Assembly (NCBI GenBank): GCA_016490735.1 | Contig: JAEMWC010000191.1 | Location: forward strand, 1 to 64,000 | Source: Pachyseris speciosa | Lineage: Eukaryota > Cnidaria > Anthozoa > Scleractinia > Pachyseridae | Length of the DNA: 64,000 bases | Direction of reading: 5' to 3' | Shown: in pieces, positions 34,854 to 47,399 of the stretch | How the letters are laid out: each line of letters starts with the position of its first letter | Numbering within the stretch: position 1 is the first letter of the stretch | Made by a program: the position numbers and the translations under genes | Notes under the pieces: model-generated | Told to the model about the DNA's origin: nothing | The model's database searches: none | Seen by the model: only the letters and a program-made list of their open reading frames with translations

Positions 34854-37141
34854 GTAATTTTACCAAATTTTTGTAGCAGTGAAGTAAAATAGAAATTGAA
34901 CATTTGAAAAGGATGACACAAGGTAAACAAACAGACCTGTCTAGCAATAATAATTATTTACCTTCTAATGAAACAGAATTCAAATAAGGATTTAACTGAG
35001 TTCAACTGAACTACAATTCATATTTATTTATTTGTAGGGCCGTAATCATTCATATACGCAAAGGGAAAACTCTTGTGAAAGTTTCTTAATATGTGAATAC
35101 TGAATATTCACTTTGAAACAGTTCAAAGAAACCATTCAATTAAAGCACACGCAGCAGTTCTTGTGGTATTTATGCAGCGCGAGATATGAATCTGTATGAA
35201 CCAAACGGAATATGTAGTCCAAAGTTTTGCGTAATTTATTCAGCGCGAGATTTGAAAAACTTTAGTATACAAAATACTTAAAAACAAAAGAAAATGAACG
35301 TACTATAAAATGTTTGAAACAGCACACAGTGTGGTACCTCGAGTGTATTGATAAATCAGGAGCTCTTGTATATCTTCATGTACTGAATAATGTTTATTCT
35401 TGGGTGATTGATGCGGAGGAGGCAGCTTAAGCAAGGGATGAGGAGCTGATGAAGATGTGACTTGATAAGCGATGGCATGTGGTGGTCTGGCGAATTCTGT
35501 GTCTTGTGTGAAGGCGGTGGATCGGTGTTGTGAAAAGCAGTGGCAGATCATGGCATTGTAAATTAAATCCAAATGGTGGGCAAACTCCAAAGATAACTTT
35601 GTGTAGAGTGTAAAATGGTTCTTGCTTGAGAGTTGGAACTGAAGAAGACGATGACGGAAGGCAAAGTACTTGCTTGCGGCGACGAAACGTGATGGGTTGA
35701 GCGAGAAGGCATTGTACTTGAGAAGAAAGAAGAACCAGAAGAGTGAAAGGAACTTGATCCTGATTTTACTTGGTGGTAGAGCTCACAGCAAGGTTGTATC
35801 TTGGGATACATGTTGGGATGTGGAGGATGGCAAAGAGGAACGTAAATGGAACAAATAAAATCCTTGAATGTGGCGGCCAGTTCGTAAGAACAGTCAAATG
35901 ATAAAAAAAAAAACACACACACACAAAAAACCAACCAGACATCTAGCGCTGGGCCGCCATTTCTGTAGATGGCGGCGGACACCTTTTGGTGTTTGGGTGC
36001 CTGGCGTCTTGTATCGACTCTAGGATGGCGGTTTGAAATTTTATGATGAAGATACGTTGCTTCGTGTCAAGTGGGGGTTGCGAAGCATTGTTTTGTAGTC
36101 TCCCACTTGACACAAGGTTGTTCAGTCCCAGATAATCTCTCCACATGTCGAATTCCATGACTGTTGCTCGACGAAAAGCAAAATGAAATGGCAAAGTGTT
36201 TCACACGCAATTCTGGTAAAAGCCCACCCTGGGTGCCAGAGGTCTTTTTTTTTTTCATATTAGGGGCGACGGAATTCAGCGGCCAGAAAAATAAATTCGA
36301 TTAAATTCAGAATTATTCGGAGAGCATTCGACCAAAAATGGCTACAATATTTTACAAGGGGAACACGTGTGGGCAGCCTTCATTGGCGCGTTGTTCCTCC
36401 TTGCGCAAGACCCCAACAGAGAACTTCCTCGCAGGCGTATTCTTCCTGCGTGTATGCGTATATTAGCACGCAAGTCCACGGGGTGTTTGAGTTATAAGGA
36501 AATCATTCATGATTTATGAACATACCTATGAATTGTTTTTCCACAGTCTAATGGACATGGAACAACGGCATTGGTACACTTCCCTTGTTGGTGCTCCTTA
36601 AATAATTCCCATGTCACAGACTGAGTGCAGTCTGGACATGTGACCTTTCTCTTGTTGCAAGAGGCAGCGTGATTCAACATCTCCCCGCGTACTGCTTCGT
36701 AGATACAGCCGGCGTTTTCACATTTTATCCTCAGTTTTGGACATGCATGAAAATGGTCGGGAGCTTTTCCATGCGTCCCCTTCCATCCACAGCCATCGCT
36801 TAAGCACTTGACGGCCAGTTCACTGGTTATGTGGTCCAGTGCTATATTTACTGACGTGGAGGCTGCCCGAAAATCCTTTCTGCACATCGGGCATTTTGGC
36901 ACTGCATTTCATGCCGTCAACTCCATGAGGCAATCACGACATCCAGAATGACCACAGTTTAAACTGACGGGCTTTAACATAAGTGTTGAAACTGTAACAA
37001 ATAAGAAGGGAACCTTGATCATTTATATTTTTTTCCAATGAGATAAATCTTACATGGAATCCGTGATTAAACTCACCAAATAGGACACCATAAGAGTTGA
37101 TCTACAGTTCCTGTAAAACGACAGTTGAACGCTGAAGTCAT

Positions 37142-39786
37142 GTGCTGCTCTCTTGTCAATTTAACTTTGATGCAGAAGAGGGTTCCCTTTGCGGAGGAAT
37201 AAACTATTGTCTTAAATGGAAGTACGAAACGAAGAATCATAAAGCGGTCTGTGAAATGTGAAGAATGATCAGAGTCAAAGAAGCAAACAGAGTGGCTTTT
37301 GTTTGCAACATTCCGCTAAGGCTCCCGCCGAGATGTGTGTTAACATCTATGTAATAATTAACAAGGTATTAATTTGGCACCGATAGACGCTTTCAGGGAA
37401 CAGTCTCACTCATATTTACACTGCAACAGGTTTGGCTGTCACACAAGCCTTTTCTACTCGTAACGTAAAAGAAAAGAGAAGAAAAATTTTGTGTTTGTGA
37501 AAATGTCTCTTAGGAACTTGAAACAACGCCCGAGTTAAATCGTTGGATTAAAAAAAAAATGATATTTGTGGGTTGTAGTTCTAGCAAAAACTCTGGCCGC
37601 GCACGCGGCATTTGACAAAGAGGTGATAGTTTTATTCTTTTTGAAGACGATGCCTCGCGTCCAGATTAAACCATTAGAAACGTAAACATTTTATGTCGCT
37701 AACGGTGCAAACTCTAGTTTAGTTCTGCCTCTTATTCATTTATTGTTTCCCATATCGCAGAGACTCATTGCGTTAATGCGTAAAGAGAGCTTTTAACAAA
37801 AATCGCGTACTAGAAAAGAGATCAATTATGATTAACAGTAAAAGCAGCATTTTGAAGGGGAGATGTGACAAATTTTCAACCATTGTTATACTTTAGCTCA
37901 AATACAAACTTTTGAAAATTTGAATTCGTTTGCTTAAAACAGTCAAGCTGGAGAAATCATTCTTTAAAAGTGCTCGAAGCATTTGTTGTGGAACTTGCAT
38001 CTTTAACCCCCGACGTTACTAATCGAACCAAATCGAACATTCAATTGATGGAACTCGATCAAACTTGATCAAGTCCCAATCACGCGATTGGGTTTGAGTT
38101 AAAAAAAATTTGGCCTATCGAAACATTCAATTGAGGGCGATTAGGTTCAACCATGTTCTGTTTTGAGGCTGGTTTGCATGGTCGACTTTGGATTCACGGT
38201 AGCCTGCGTGGCAAGCGCTAAGAAGGCAAAGGGAAGTGGGAAAACAGGAGCGCAAACGGATGGTTTTCCCCATCCCTTCCCCTTTCTCAGTAGCACCTGC
38301 CACACAGGCTAGTAGATTCACAATGATATTTAGGATGTTTGCTTGGGTTCGATTAGTTCAGAAATCGGACACAATCGAACTTGTCGAAATGAGTATGAAT
38401 AGCTTTTGGCAAATTTGCAACCAGTAAACTAAACACGTCTTACTCCAAGTTCTACATGTAAAGTGCGAGTCACAAGCAAGCGAAATTCGGTGTTGCGACC
38501 CTCCACCCCTGAATGGCTACTCGCCTCGTACCAAATGTAACTCTTACCCCATCCCTAGGGAAATTTTTGTCATTACTTCAGTTTTCGCCGAAGATGTAAA
38601 TTTACCACCCGTGGAGCATTTGGGAATTTTGAATCTCCCGCGGGCATTTAACATACTATTGTTTTCCCGCTGATGGGATTATTTCGAAATGACCTTTTAT
38701 GGTCTTTTCGGTTCTTGTTAACAATGCCTATTGTTCAAGAATTTTCGCTGCTTTTCTTGATACGTTTTCTTTCTTTTCTTTTCTTTTCTTTTTTTTTTCA
38801 GGCTCAGTTATTTTCAATTACATCTCTAATATCATGAAAAAACACCATCATTTGGAAAAATAAAAAAAATTATATGGGGCAGAAGTTTGATTTTTTTTTC
38901 TGTTTTTCTGTACACACATCGAATTCCACACATATATTTCGGCTGTATGACGATTATGAATGTCTCTTTTTGTAAGAGTTACGTTTAATTAAAAAGGATG
39001 ACACCGGTTGCAATTCATGGAAAATACCTCGTTAGATAAAATTCAGTTATGATACTTTGGTTCCAGTAATTCATCTTTAACATTTTAAACTTAAAACCAT
39101 GGAGACCCTGTTGAGTTATGAAGGACCAACTTTTGAAAATCAGGGTATTCTTCCCTCACTATATCTCGGAACGAAGTAGATGACCCCCATTTTTTTTCTA
39201 TTTCCAACATCATTAACTTATTATCTGACCATAGCTAAACTTGGGAAACGCACGCCTGGTTAGACGCCTGGGCTGGGCCCGTTTCTCGAAACTCCTGAAA
39301 CTTGTCATGCCAATTTGGGGTGCTATACTTTCTACCTATCTCCAAAAAGAAAGATGTTTTCAGAAATGAAATTTAACTGCAAATCTTCCCTTTTGTATCT
39401 TGAAATCATAGCAAAAGGCCAGGTTTTTAGAATTAGTGGATCACAGGTTTTGAAATGGCTTTTCAGGCCCTAAAAGCTCACGGGACTTTCGAGAAATGGG
39501 CTCCTGCTTAGACATGGGGTTTTATGGGGTCTAAAAGACGGCTTAATAACAATGCAGGTGAAACCTCTTAGTGAAATTTGTCGACCTTTCTAGTTCACGC
39601 TGACACAAACACAATAGCTAGACTTGCCAAACCATGGTTTAGTCGTAGGTAGCACACCGGTTTTAATAATGCAATGTAGACCGTGCTTACTCTTTAGCCT
39701 TTTTTTTTCGGAGTCCCAGTCTAAACCGCAATTTAGACGGGGACTAGTTCTCACCCCTAAGGGGGAGTACGAAAAAAAATAATAAA
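37142..39786. other. Interval upstream of TRAF B, no gene seen
   Basis: AT-rich sequence. A 112-base MITE with ends TAGCCTGCGTGG and CCACACAGGCTA lies at 38200-38311, and a TTTTC pentamer tract near 38769-38792. No coding segment could be supported. Confidence 0.5.
38200..38311. mobile_element. Short MITE with TAGCCTGCGTGGCA ends
   Basis: The imperfect inverted ends TAGCCTGCGTGGCAAGC and GCACCTGCCACACAGGCTA enclose about 80 bases of purine-rich then pyrimidine-rich sequence. Confidence 0.6.
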
Positions 39787-40160
39787 CTCCCGAGGGGAGT
39801 ACTAAACAAATTTTAATACGGGGAGGCTCCGTCCTGAGGTCCAACCCCTTACCCTTTTAATACCATTTTTGACAGAAAAGGTCCCCCTTTCATATACCTT
39901 CATATACCCCTTTCACAAGAAGTCTTCTTATCATTTTCATGTAGAGTTCAATAATTAAAACAGTACAGTCATAAGGTACCTGTGTTCGAAATATTTTAAT
40001 GAAAGGCCCTTTTAAAAACCTCAATGACAGATTTCCCTACCCTTTCATATACTTCGACTCATGAAATCCCTACCCTTTCATGTACCTGAAGCGTGAAAAA
40101 GGTACTCCTTTCGGGCGGAGCCTCCACATATAGGCCATCATTAGAAGTACCCCCCCCCCT
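39787..40160 (+). mobile_element. Short element with GGGGAGTAC / GTACCCCC ends, copy 1
   Basis: It shares its length and sequence, including ACTAAACAAATTTTAATAC and GGAGGCTCCGTCC, with 42929-43312 in the same orientation. It ends in a C run. Non-coding. Confidence 0.65.
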
Positions 40161-40289
40161 CTCACCCCCTCGGTTCTAACCTACACTTCATCAAAATCAC
40201 TGTTTCCCCCGTTTTGCGCGGCACCAAAAATTCAAACATAAACAGAATGCCCCCTTAACCAAGCTGTACGCTCTGGTTCCTCTGCCCAA

Positions 40290-40829
40290 AGCTTTTTTTA
40301 TTTTTATTTTTTTATTTTGCCAAACCATAAACAGCATTATTATAAGGAAAACAAAAACGATAGAATGGATAGAAGTTACAATGGCGAGGAGACCTAAAGG
40401 AAACTATGAAGCTTATGTTAATTAGGCCTCCTCAGTTATTATTTTACAAGATGACATGACGACGGATACAATTACAATAGGTTACAAGCTGCAAATAAAG
40501 TTAATACTTAGTCACATTATATCTAAAACTACTAGTTATTACAAATAAACGCTTTAAGTGCTTTTTTAAAGGAGACAGGAGAGGACGAGTTGACGATCTC
40601 AGAATTGAAGGAGTTATAAAATTTAGGTCCTTGGTAAAAAATGGAAAATTGTTTGATATTAGTCCGACAAAAAGGCAAACGATATGAATGAGAGTTTCTT
40701 GTATGATACGAATGAATTTGGCTCTGTAAGGTAAATTTACAATCGAATTTTAATGGAAGAGTACGGTTTTGAAAGGAGTACATGAATAAACCTAGTTGTA
40801 ATAGGTGTATATCATCAAATTTTAAAATA

Positions 40830-40860
<31 letters not shown>

Positions 40861-41086
40861 CATAGAAATTGGTTTTAGCTATAGTTCTCACCACTCGTTT
40901 CTGTAGAATTACAAGACGAACAAGGTTCGTTCTGTAAGTAGAGGCCCAAACTAAGTTGCAGTAAAAAATGTATGGATAGACTAATGAAAAATATAATGTT
41001 CGTAAAGAATACCAAGTTCGTAAAGAATACCATTTCATTGACATGAGCATTCCATTTAAGATCGTTCGAAATGGTTATAGGCCAAC
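40290..41086 (-). mobile_element. 5'-truncated non-LTR retrotransposon (LINE), 3' end
   Basis: The minus-strand frame 41050-40532 (172 residues) encodes the region after the reverse-transcriptase core of a CR1/L2/Jockey-type LINE (LVYPYIFYCNLVWAS, ILQKRVVRTIAKTNF). After the stop codon, about 210 bases of untranslated sequence end in an (AAATA)-rich tail at 40320-40290. The 5' end is cut off where the Penelope element begins, as usual for truncated LINE insertions. An 18-base tandem duplication near 40995-41030 repeats the residues YSLRT. Confidence 0.75.
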
Positions 41087-41306
41087 TAACTTGGCATGTG
41101 TGACTACCAAGAAATTGTCAAGAACACGATTCAGGACCTTATAGTCAAACAAGGATTACTGGCTACTGCTACTAAATTCGTCATCACTGGGCTACTCCGA
41201 GAACCTTGTGTACAGTATTTACTTTTACCCAAAATTCACAAACCTAACAACCTGGGTCGACCTATCATTTCTGCCTGTAGTTGCCCTACAGAACTTATTT
41301 CTAGCT

Positions 41307-41409
41307 ATTTAATAATAATAATAATAATCATAATAATGATAATATTTTTAAAAACAAAAACAACTCTTTATTAATAGCAATGAAAATAATACCTATTTAC
41401 ATAATAATC

Positions 41410-41453
<44 letters not shown>

Positions 41454-41729
41454 TAATAATACCACTTTATAGGGGAGACACAATTACTGGTATCCCAGTG
41501 GTTTCCATTGTGGCCCATAAATAATGATAGAAACAAATAATGCAAATAAACTCAACATGATAAGAATCCCAACTGGCCGGAGGCAAACCAGTTGGTTATT
41601 TACATGGATGACCGAGTACCTGAACCAGGGACTACCCAGAAAAACACCAGCTAGCGGCCAGAGCAGGATTTGAACCCGGGGCAACCGCAGTGAAATCCAT
41701 CACCCTAACCGCTCAGCCATCCTGTCCCC
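41307..41729 (-). mobile_element. tRNA-derived SINE inserted in the Penelope element
   Basis: Read on the minus strand from 41729, the head has a box A (TGGCTGAGCGGT) and box B (GGTTCAAATCC), tRNA-Leu/Ser-like. A body of about 200 bases and long (ATT)n tails follow at 41408-41460 and 41307-41340. It splits the Penelope frame between SACSCPTELISSYL and KIMVPIVKSLPSY. Confidence 0.75.
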
Positions 41730-42928
41730 TCTATCTACACAAGATTATGGTGCCCATCGTCAAATCTTTGCCATCTTACATTAAAAACAGTCAACACACA
41801 CTTGAAATTTTCCATGATCTCAATTTCACCGGTGAAGAAAAACTAATTTTCACTGTGGATATTACATCTCTATACACCATCATTCCCAACGGCGAAAGTC
41901 TTCAAGCACTTCAGTATTTGTTCGATCAACACATTGTCCAGGAACCAAGCTCGGAAATGCTTCTCCGCCTAGCTGAACTAGTTTTAACACTTAACTGTTT
42001 TTCATTCGCTGATAACTATTACAAACAAATCAATGGTGAAGCACAAAAATGGGACCTAGCTACGCCGATCTTTTTGTAGGTTACGCAGAGCATCAATTCT
42101 TCAATTAGTGCAACGGCCCTAAAGCTTAACTCTACGGTTGCGATATTGATGACTGCATCGGCGCAATTTTAGTCTAGCAAGGAGGAAATCAGTCAATTCA
42201 TAACCTCCGTTTATTCCTTCCAAGGTCTTTCATCCAGCTCTAAAATATACCTGGAAAATTGCAGAAACTTCGCTGGCTTTTCTAAATATGAAAGTTTCTA
42301 TCAGTGGCAACGGTTTATGTACCAGTGTGCACTACAAACCCACCGATTGTCATAGTTATTTGTTGTATTCATCTTGACATCCATCTCATGTCAAAAACGC
42401 CATTTCCATTCTCAATTTCTCAGACTTCGACTTCTATGTAGTGATGACTCTGATTTTTCCAACAAATCAGAGGAAATGTGCCAGTTCTTTGACAAAAGCG
42501 GCTATCCTGATTCTGTTGTTCAATCGGGCCATCACCGCGGCCAGCAATTTGATCAACAGTCAGCACTACAGACGCCACAAAAGGAAAAGAATGACAGAAT
42601 TCCATTTACCCTCATATTTCACCCTCATACTGACCCAGTTAAAGCCATCGTTCTTAATAACTTTAAAATACTGCAAAATGACCCAGAAACTGCTAGAATC
42701 TTTTCACAACCACCAGACTTCATTCAAACGCCAGAAAAATGTAGGTAACTTTCTAGTCAAAAGTGCATTCAAAACAACTGAGCAACCTGGCACCTTGAAA
42801 TGCGCGTGCTCGCAATACAAAATTTGCCCTTTCTTTCAAAACACTGACAAAATATCGGGCCCTAAGGTATCTGTTGAGATCTCTGATTGTTTCACGTGTA
42901 CCTTGTCAAACGTTATCAATTGCATAAA

Positions 42929-43312
42929 TTCCCGAGGGGGGCGGGGGTACTAAACAAATTTTAATACAGGGAGGCTCCGTCCCGAGGTCTGACCACTTAC
43001 CCTTTCAAATACCATTATTGACAGAAAAGTTGCCCCTTATGTATACCTTCCATTGACAAATGGTACCCTTTTGTATTCCTACATTTTCATGTAGCGTTCA
43101 ATAAATCAAAACAGTACAGTCATAAGGTACGTCTGTTCAAAATATTTTAATGAAAGGCCCTTTTAAAAACCTCAATGACAGATTTCCCTACTCTTTCATG
43201 TACTTCGACTCCCGAAATCCTTACCCTTTCATATACCTGAAGCGTAAAAAAGGTACTCCTTTCGGTTGGAGCCTCCCCGTATAGGCCATTATAGGGAGTA
43301 CATCCCCCCCCC
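42929..43312 (+). mobile_element. Short element with GGGGTAC / GTAC-C-run ends, copy 2, in the Penelope element
   Basis: A diverged copy of 39787-40160 in the same orientation. It interrupts the Penelope frame just before the GIY-YIG domain. Confidence 0.65.
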
Positions 43313-43635
43313 GGGTATAAACTGTACATTATACAGAGTTATGTACATTAGCGAAACAGGAAGACGACTAGGTGACCGATTCCGAGAACAACTACTTGGT
43401 GTTGAGAAAGATGACAAAGATGCATCCAAACCAGTCGCTCGACATTTTAATCTCCCTAGCCATTCCAAACAGCACATGTCAATCTCTGGCCTTTCCCTAC
43501 ACCAAGGTACCACAGAAAGCCGTAAAAATCTCGAGCAAAAATTCATCCCAAAACGTTTCACGTTACCATGTTACCACCAATAGCGTAGCTCCATATTCTG
43601 TATATAAACCATACACAACCCACAATTCCTCAATT

Positions 43636-43670
43636 CGCTCCGACGAAGGGCTAACTCTCGAAACGTCAGC
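43636..43670 (+). ncRNA. Decayed hammerhead-ribozyme-like motif at the Penelope 3' end
   Basis: GCTCCGACGA, a short imperfect stem, then GAAAC and GTCAGC resemble the hammerhead order CUGANGA - stem II - GAAA - cleavage site. One core base (U4) is C and stem II is weak, so activity is doubtful. Confidence 0.35.
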
Positions 43671-43684
43671 TAATCGAATCCTGG

Positions 43685-43715
<31 letters not shown>

Positions 43716-43740
43716 CATTGATAAACCAAATTTTCGTACT

Positions 43741-44862
43741 TCGATACTCTTATCGTGAATAGTAATAGGTGGGAAAGCACAGTCACAAGTCTTAGAAAAA
43801 CCTATAACTCTTTGCACTTATTTTCATTAAGCTGAAAATGATCTGCCTGAGATTCCTGAACTAGTTTATCAACAGCAACGTAGATGTAATTTAACATATT
43901 TGGGAGGTCCACTCACATGCCGAAACTATGGATCGGCACCGACTTCATTTTTAAAGCAAAACGTCTACGAAGTGTCCTTTCGAGAACCACAGATTAAAAA
44001 TCTCTTTAATTTCAACAATATGCATTTCGACCATAAATGCCAAGCGGTCACCTTGCAACTAAAACTAGAAAAATTGCGAAGTTCGGCTATTGACAAGACG
44101 CTAAAAATTGCTAAGAAAGAAAGTGTCACATAATGAGTTGCAGTATATTAACTATATGCTTTTAACTGACAAACAGTGATGTCGCAGAAACTTATATTTT
44201 GAAATCTTAATTAAAACCCTTTCTACCTGATGCCTTTGCCCAATCGCCCTTATCATCGATTTTTGGATAGAAGAGGCGATAACAAAATGGACTGCCCTTT
44301 CTTGTGTTTTTAGCGTGTTTATTTTTTTTTCTTTTCTTTCACATTCTCTAGCTGTAAACATGATTATCAGTTAACCGGGTACAGCGCAGCTAGGAACAGC
44401 ACTGTCTCGGATAGATCTGGTATGCCCCGTTTAGCACTTGCGCGTATTAAAGGTATTGTGTGTGGCGGGGTGGGGGGGGGGGGGGGGGGGACAGGGGGAA
44501 GTACCTCGGTAACAGAAACGATTAGGTGGCATAATGCCTCAGTTCCGATAAGTTGAGAGGAAACAAAAATTACTTAGCCTTCTGACCCGCACTTTAAGGA
44601 CCGAATTCTTTCCTTTTCCGTAACCTCAGATTTTGGCATGGATTTAAATTCATTATACATCGGTTTTGACTAGCTCAACAACTTTCCAATAGAGAAATCA
44701 GAAGTATTTTTTTAGAACCTAAGTAATCTTAGACATACATTAATCTCTCAGGGCAACTTGAAAAAGTTGGGTTTTTATATGTAAATGGCTCTTATGAATG
44801 GGGTCACATGCGACAATACCTAGCTCAGGGTGCTTACCATTGGTCAGAACTTGCCCAATAGA
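43741..44862. other. Intergenic with a poly-G run, no gene seen
   Basis: A run of about 19 G lies at 44472-44490. Reading frames near 43900 and 44250 show no recognisable domain. Confidence 0.4.
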
Positions 44863-45047
44863 CCTGGGCCCAGTTGTTCTAAGGCCGATTAACGGAAACA
44901 CGGGATTAAAAGGTAACCGAAGTTCACCTCGCTTGTTAAAAATGTTTTGAAAGCAAGATTTCAGCTCGATATATAGGAAACTTCAAGTCAAAACACTACA
45001 CTAACCCAGGATTAGCTTAATCGGCCTTCGAACAACCGGAGTCTAGG
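44863..45047. mobile_element. MITE with 30-base inverted ends
   Basis: The left end CCCAGTTGTTCTAAGGCCGA is matched by TCGGCCTTCGAACAACCGG on the right. 185 bases, non-coding, about 245 bases beyond the Merlin 2 stop codon. Confidence 0.7.
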
Positions 45048-47399
45048 TAACTAGTGAACTGTTAAGCCAGATCAGGCTATTTCTACAGCGTATGCACAGC
45101 AGTGATGGGTTTTCGGCGACAACACTCAAAAGAAGCCTATTTCATTTTCAAAGTGAAAGATCCAGCTGGCCAATTCTGACTTTTGGTAAGTGCCCTTGCC
45201 TCTGAATGATCAAATTTAAGAATAGCCCCTTTACCGGCAACAGCAGTTAATATTTGTCTCATATTTTAGAGTTCAGGCTCATAAAACTGGTCTATTGACG
45301 TTGAGTTGCTGTGGAATTATGCTTATAAAATTTGCCATAATTCGCACGCGATCGCCTCCTCTCCATTGCCACCACACGCCAAATCACTTCGTCGAGATAT
45401 GACTGTAGATCATGCCTTCTTATCCCTTTTCTTCTTTTCAAGCCTAGCTTTAATTGGCTCCAACATGGCTCCACCTCTTGGATGTGCACACCAGTATATG
45501 GGTGCACGAAATGACGAGCATGCACAACAACTCGATGCCTGCGGACATTAACCAGGTGTCTGAGACCTTGGTACGCCCCCCAGTCATCAGTATGAACTTC
45601 ACTTCCAGGGAGAAGGCATTGCTCTACTATGGGGCAAAGTATCGCCGCGTCTCGCCTGTCTACTACAGTGAAATATCCTCGCGCAGGACTGTACTCGGTC
45701 GTGATGATTCCAAATACCCAAGTTTCACGTGCAGGTCTTCTTCCCCTGTTGTACTGTAAAGCAATGGCAATGATAACAAAAATATTATTTGGACAATGAC
45801 GTTGTTGAACTGAGTAGACCATAACGCATTTGCCCAAATCATCTTTTAAAGCAGAAAGTGAAATATTGTGTGGGGAAATGACACCCTTGGAATGATAACC
45901 TGATACGCTATTAAACCTTCATCGCGCCGCCACCTATTCTATTTTAAGTGATTTCCATTTAGTACCATCTTCCCCTTGATTTTAAAGAAGGAAGATTTAT
46001 TCGTAGCTTCCCTTATTTCTATGGTGGTCGTATCCGGTAAGCACTGTCTTACAAGTTTTTCTTATTGAAATTCGCAAAAATCTTTATAAGCTTGAGGGTC
46101 ATCACACTAAGAAAACTCCAACAGGTTTTTTCAAGAATGACAAGTGAAGAAAGAGCTGGGGACAACTGGAGTTCTTGACGAAAAGCCGTTATCAGATTTT
46201 TCAGATACGGTAAAAAATAAATAAAGTTTTACTTGTGTTCAAGTGTACTTCTTTTCTAAATAAAAAATGTTGTAATTTGCTAGTTCAGACGACTGAATGC
46301 CTGAAATTTCAAAATCGGTTTCGAAAACTGATATCTAAATAACAGTGACTTCAGCATTTCTTGAAAACCCCATGCAATGCTGATTCTCGCTAACAACAAA
46401 AATAAAGCTAATAACCCAGGGCAAAACAGCAAGGAAAACAAGTCGACTGTTTTTGTATGTGCATTAAACACATTCGGAGAACTATATAACTATACAAATA
46501 GTTCCCTACTAGCAGAGGCCTCTTTTCCTTGTATTCAGCATGCTGGAGGAAAGCTCCTCCTCTTGGGGAAATGGCTTGAGATCACATGCTGATAAGTTTA
46601 CAAAAGCGTGATGACGTTACATCATCGCAATCAAGATTGACTTGATCTGGATCTCTCTTCTAGAATGATGAAATTGTTGGTTCCATTTTATCGTACTGAA
46701 ATAATCCTACTACTTTTAAACTCAGAGACAATGTAAGTTCTTATAACATTAAACATTAAACTTATAACATGAAACTTTTTTCAGTTGTGTTGTCTCGGTC
46801 TAAGATGAAGTCGGTAAATTGCTGCCCTAACTGCAAATACGAAAATTGTCGGTCATAAAGCTTGTATCATGTACCTGTACTATGGTATCATAATATCAAA
46901 CATTTTTTCCCCTATCACTTGTGCACCCTGGCTTACAGGTAATAACTGGCAAGGAACGCCCTTGCATGCTAATGCACGTTTAATACAAGTTGATAAGGAA
47001 AATGTTACCTTAGCTTTGTGATTGAATTTGCTTTCATCATATTTTACTACAGCTCCGGGTCCTCCAAATAGTAAGATGGGCCTGTTGTTTAGATCCACAG
47101 AACATAAATCTTGTAATCTTCTCCAGATCTGCGAAACCACTTTTCGGCTTAAATTTAATGTTTGTGCTACTCTTCTCTGTGAATGAAAACATTACCCGCA
47201 GTAATTTTCTCAATGGCACTTTAGGAAATTGGGCAAATAAGCTGTTTGTGAACAAGCTTCTTCTCTTCCGACATCCAGGGCATCTCCTGCAAAAGTAGAT
47301 TAACAAATGGGTGTTTACACTGACTTTTCCATAGAAGTCCAAAGTAACCTTGTTTATGTGTTGTTGTGGTTGTGGGTGCGGCTTATGTCTCGCAGTCTT

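Larger units (their letters stand above)
27858..37141 (-). pseudogene. TRAF B: paralogue of TRAF A with a broken RING exon
   Basis: Five exons mirror TRAF A: 37141-37077, 36991-36526, 30100-29920, 28501-28278 and 28026-27858. Exon 3 is the same length (181 bases) and all downstream phases agree. The start MTSAFNCRFTG matches TRAF A. Exon 2 is four bases longer than its partner. One extra base lies after TTTCAACAC (about 36982), and after the frame is restored there is an in-frame TGA between the RING cysteines (about 36911). The full RING protein therefore cannot be made from this sequence. The zinc fingers (CPMC to CPLDCGKTIHR), helix (LQSGEIQRLHQQIHEK) and MATH-like end (VASFTWTMDHFPNPLARQ) remain open. 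A shorter RING-less product from an internal start is possible, and assembly error at two sites is not excluded. Intron 2 holds a BTB gene and several repeats. Confidence 0.75.
41090..43740 (+). mobile_element. Penelope-like element, degenerate, split by two later insertions
   Basis: Reverse-transcriptase pieces occur in order: 41096-41306 (LLLPKIHKPNNLGRPIISAC), 41735-42080 (FTVDITSLYTIIPNGESLQ, ETVL-type helix RLAELVLTLNCFSFAD), and 42374-42930 in shifting frames. At 43325-43580 lies a GIY-YIG endonuclease (YISETGRRLGDRFREQ). This RT plus C-terminal GIY-YIG order defines Penelope-like elements. Stops and frameshifts break the frame many times. A SINE (41307-41729) and a short element (42929-43312) are inserted. 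The end carries a decayed hammerhead-like motif and the tail that also makes the palindrome at 11728-11839. Confidence 0.8.

Noticed and set aside
35303..35982. Ser/Pro/His-rich minus-strand frames as exons of a gene
   Set aside because: Low-complexity, no consistent splice sites and no match in the mirrored arm.
46280..46592. Frames on both strands near 46.4 kb
   Set aside because: They lie in Merlin 2 intron 2, overlap each other and show no domain.
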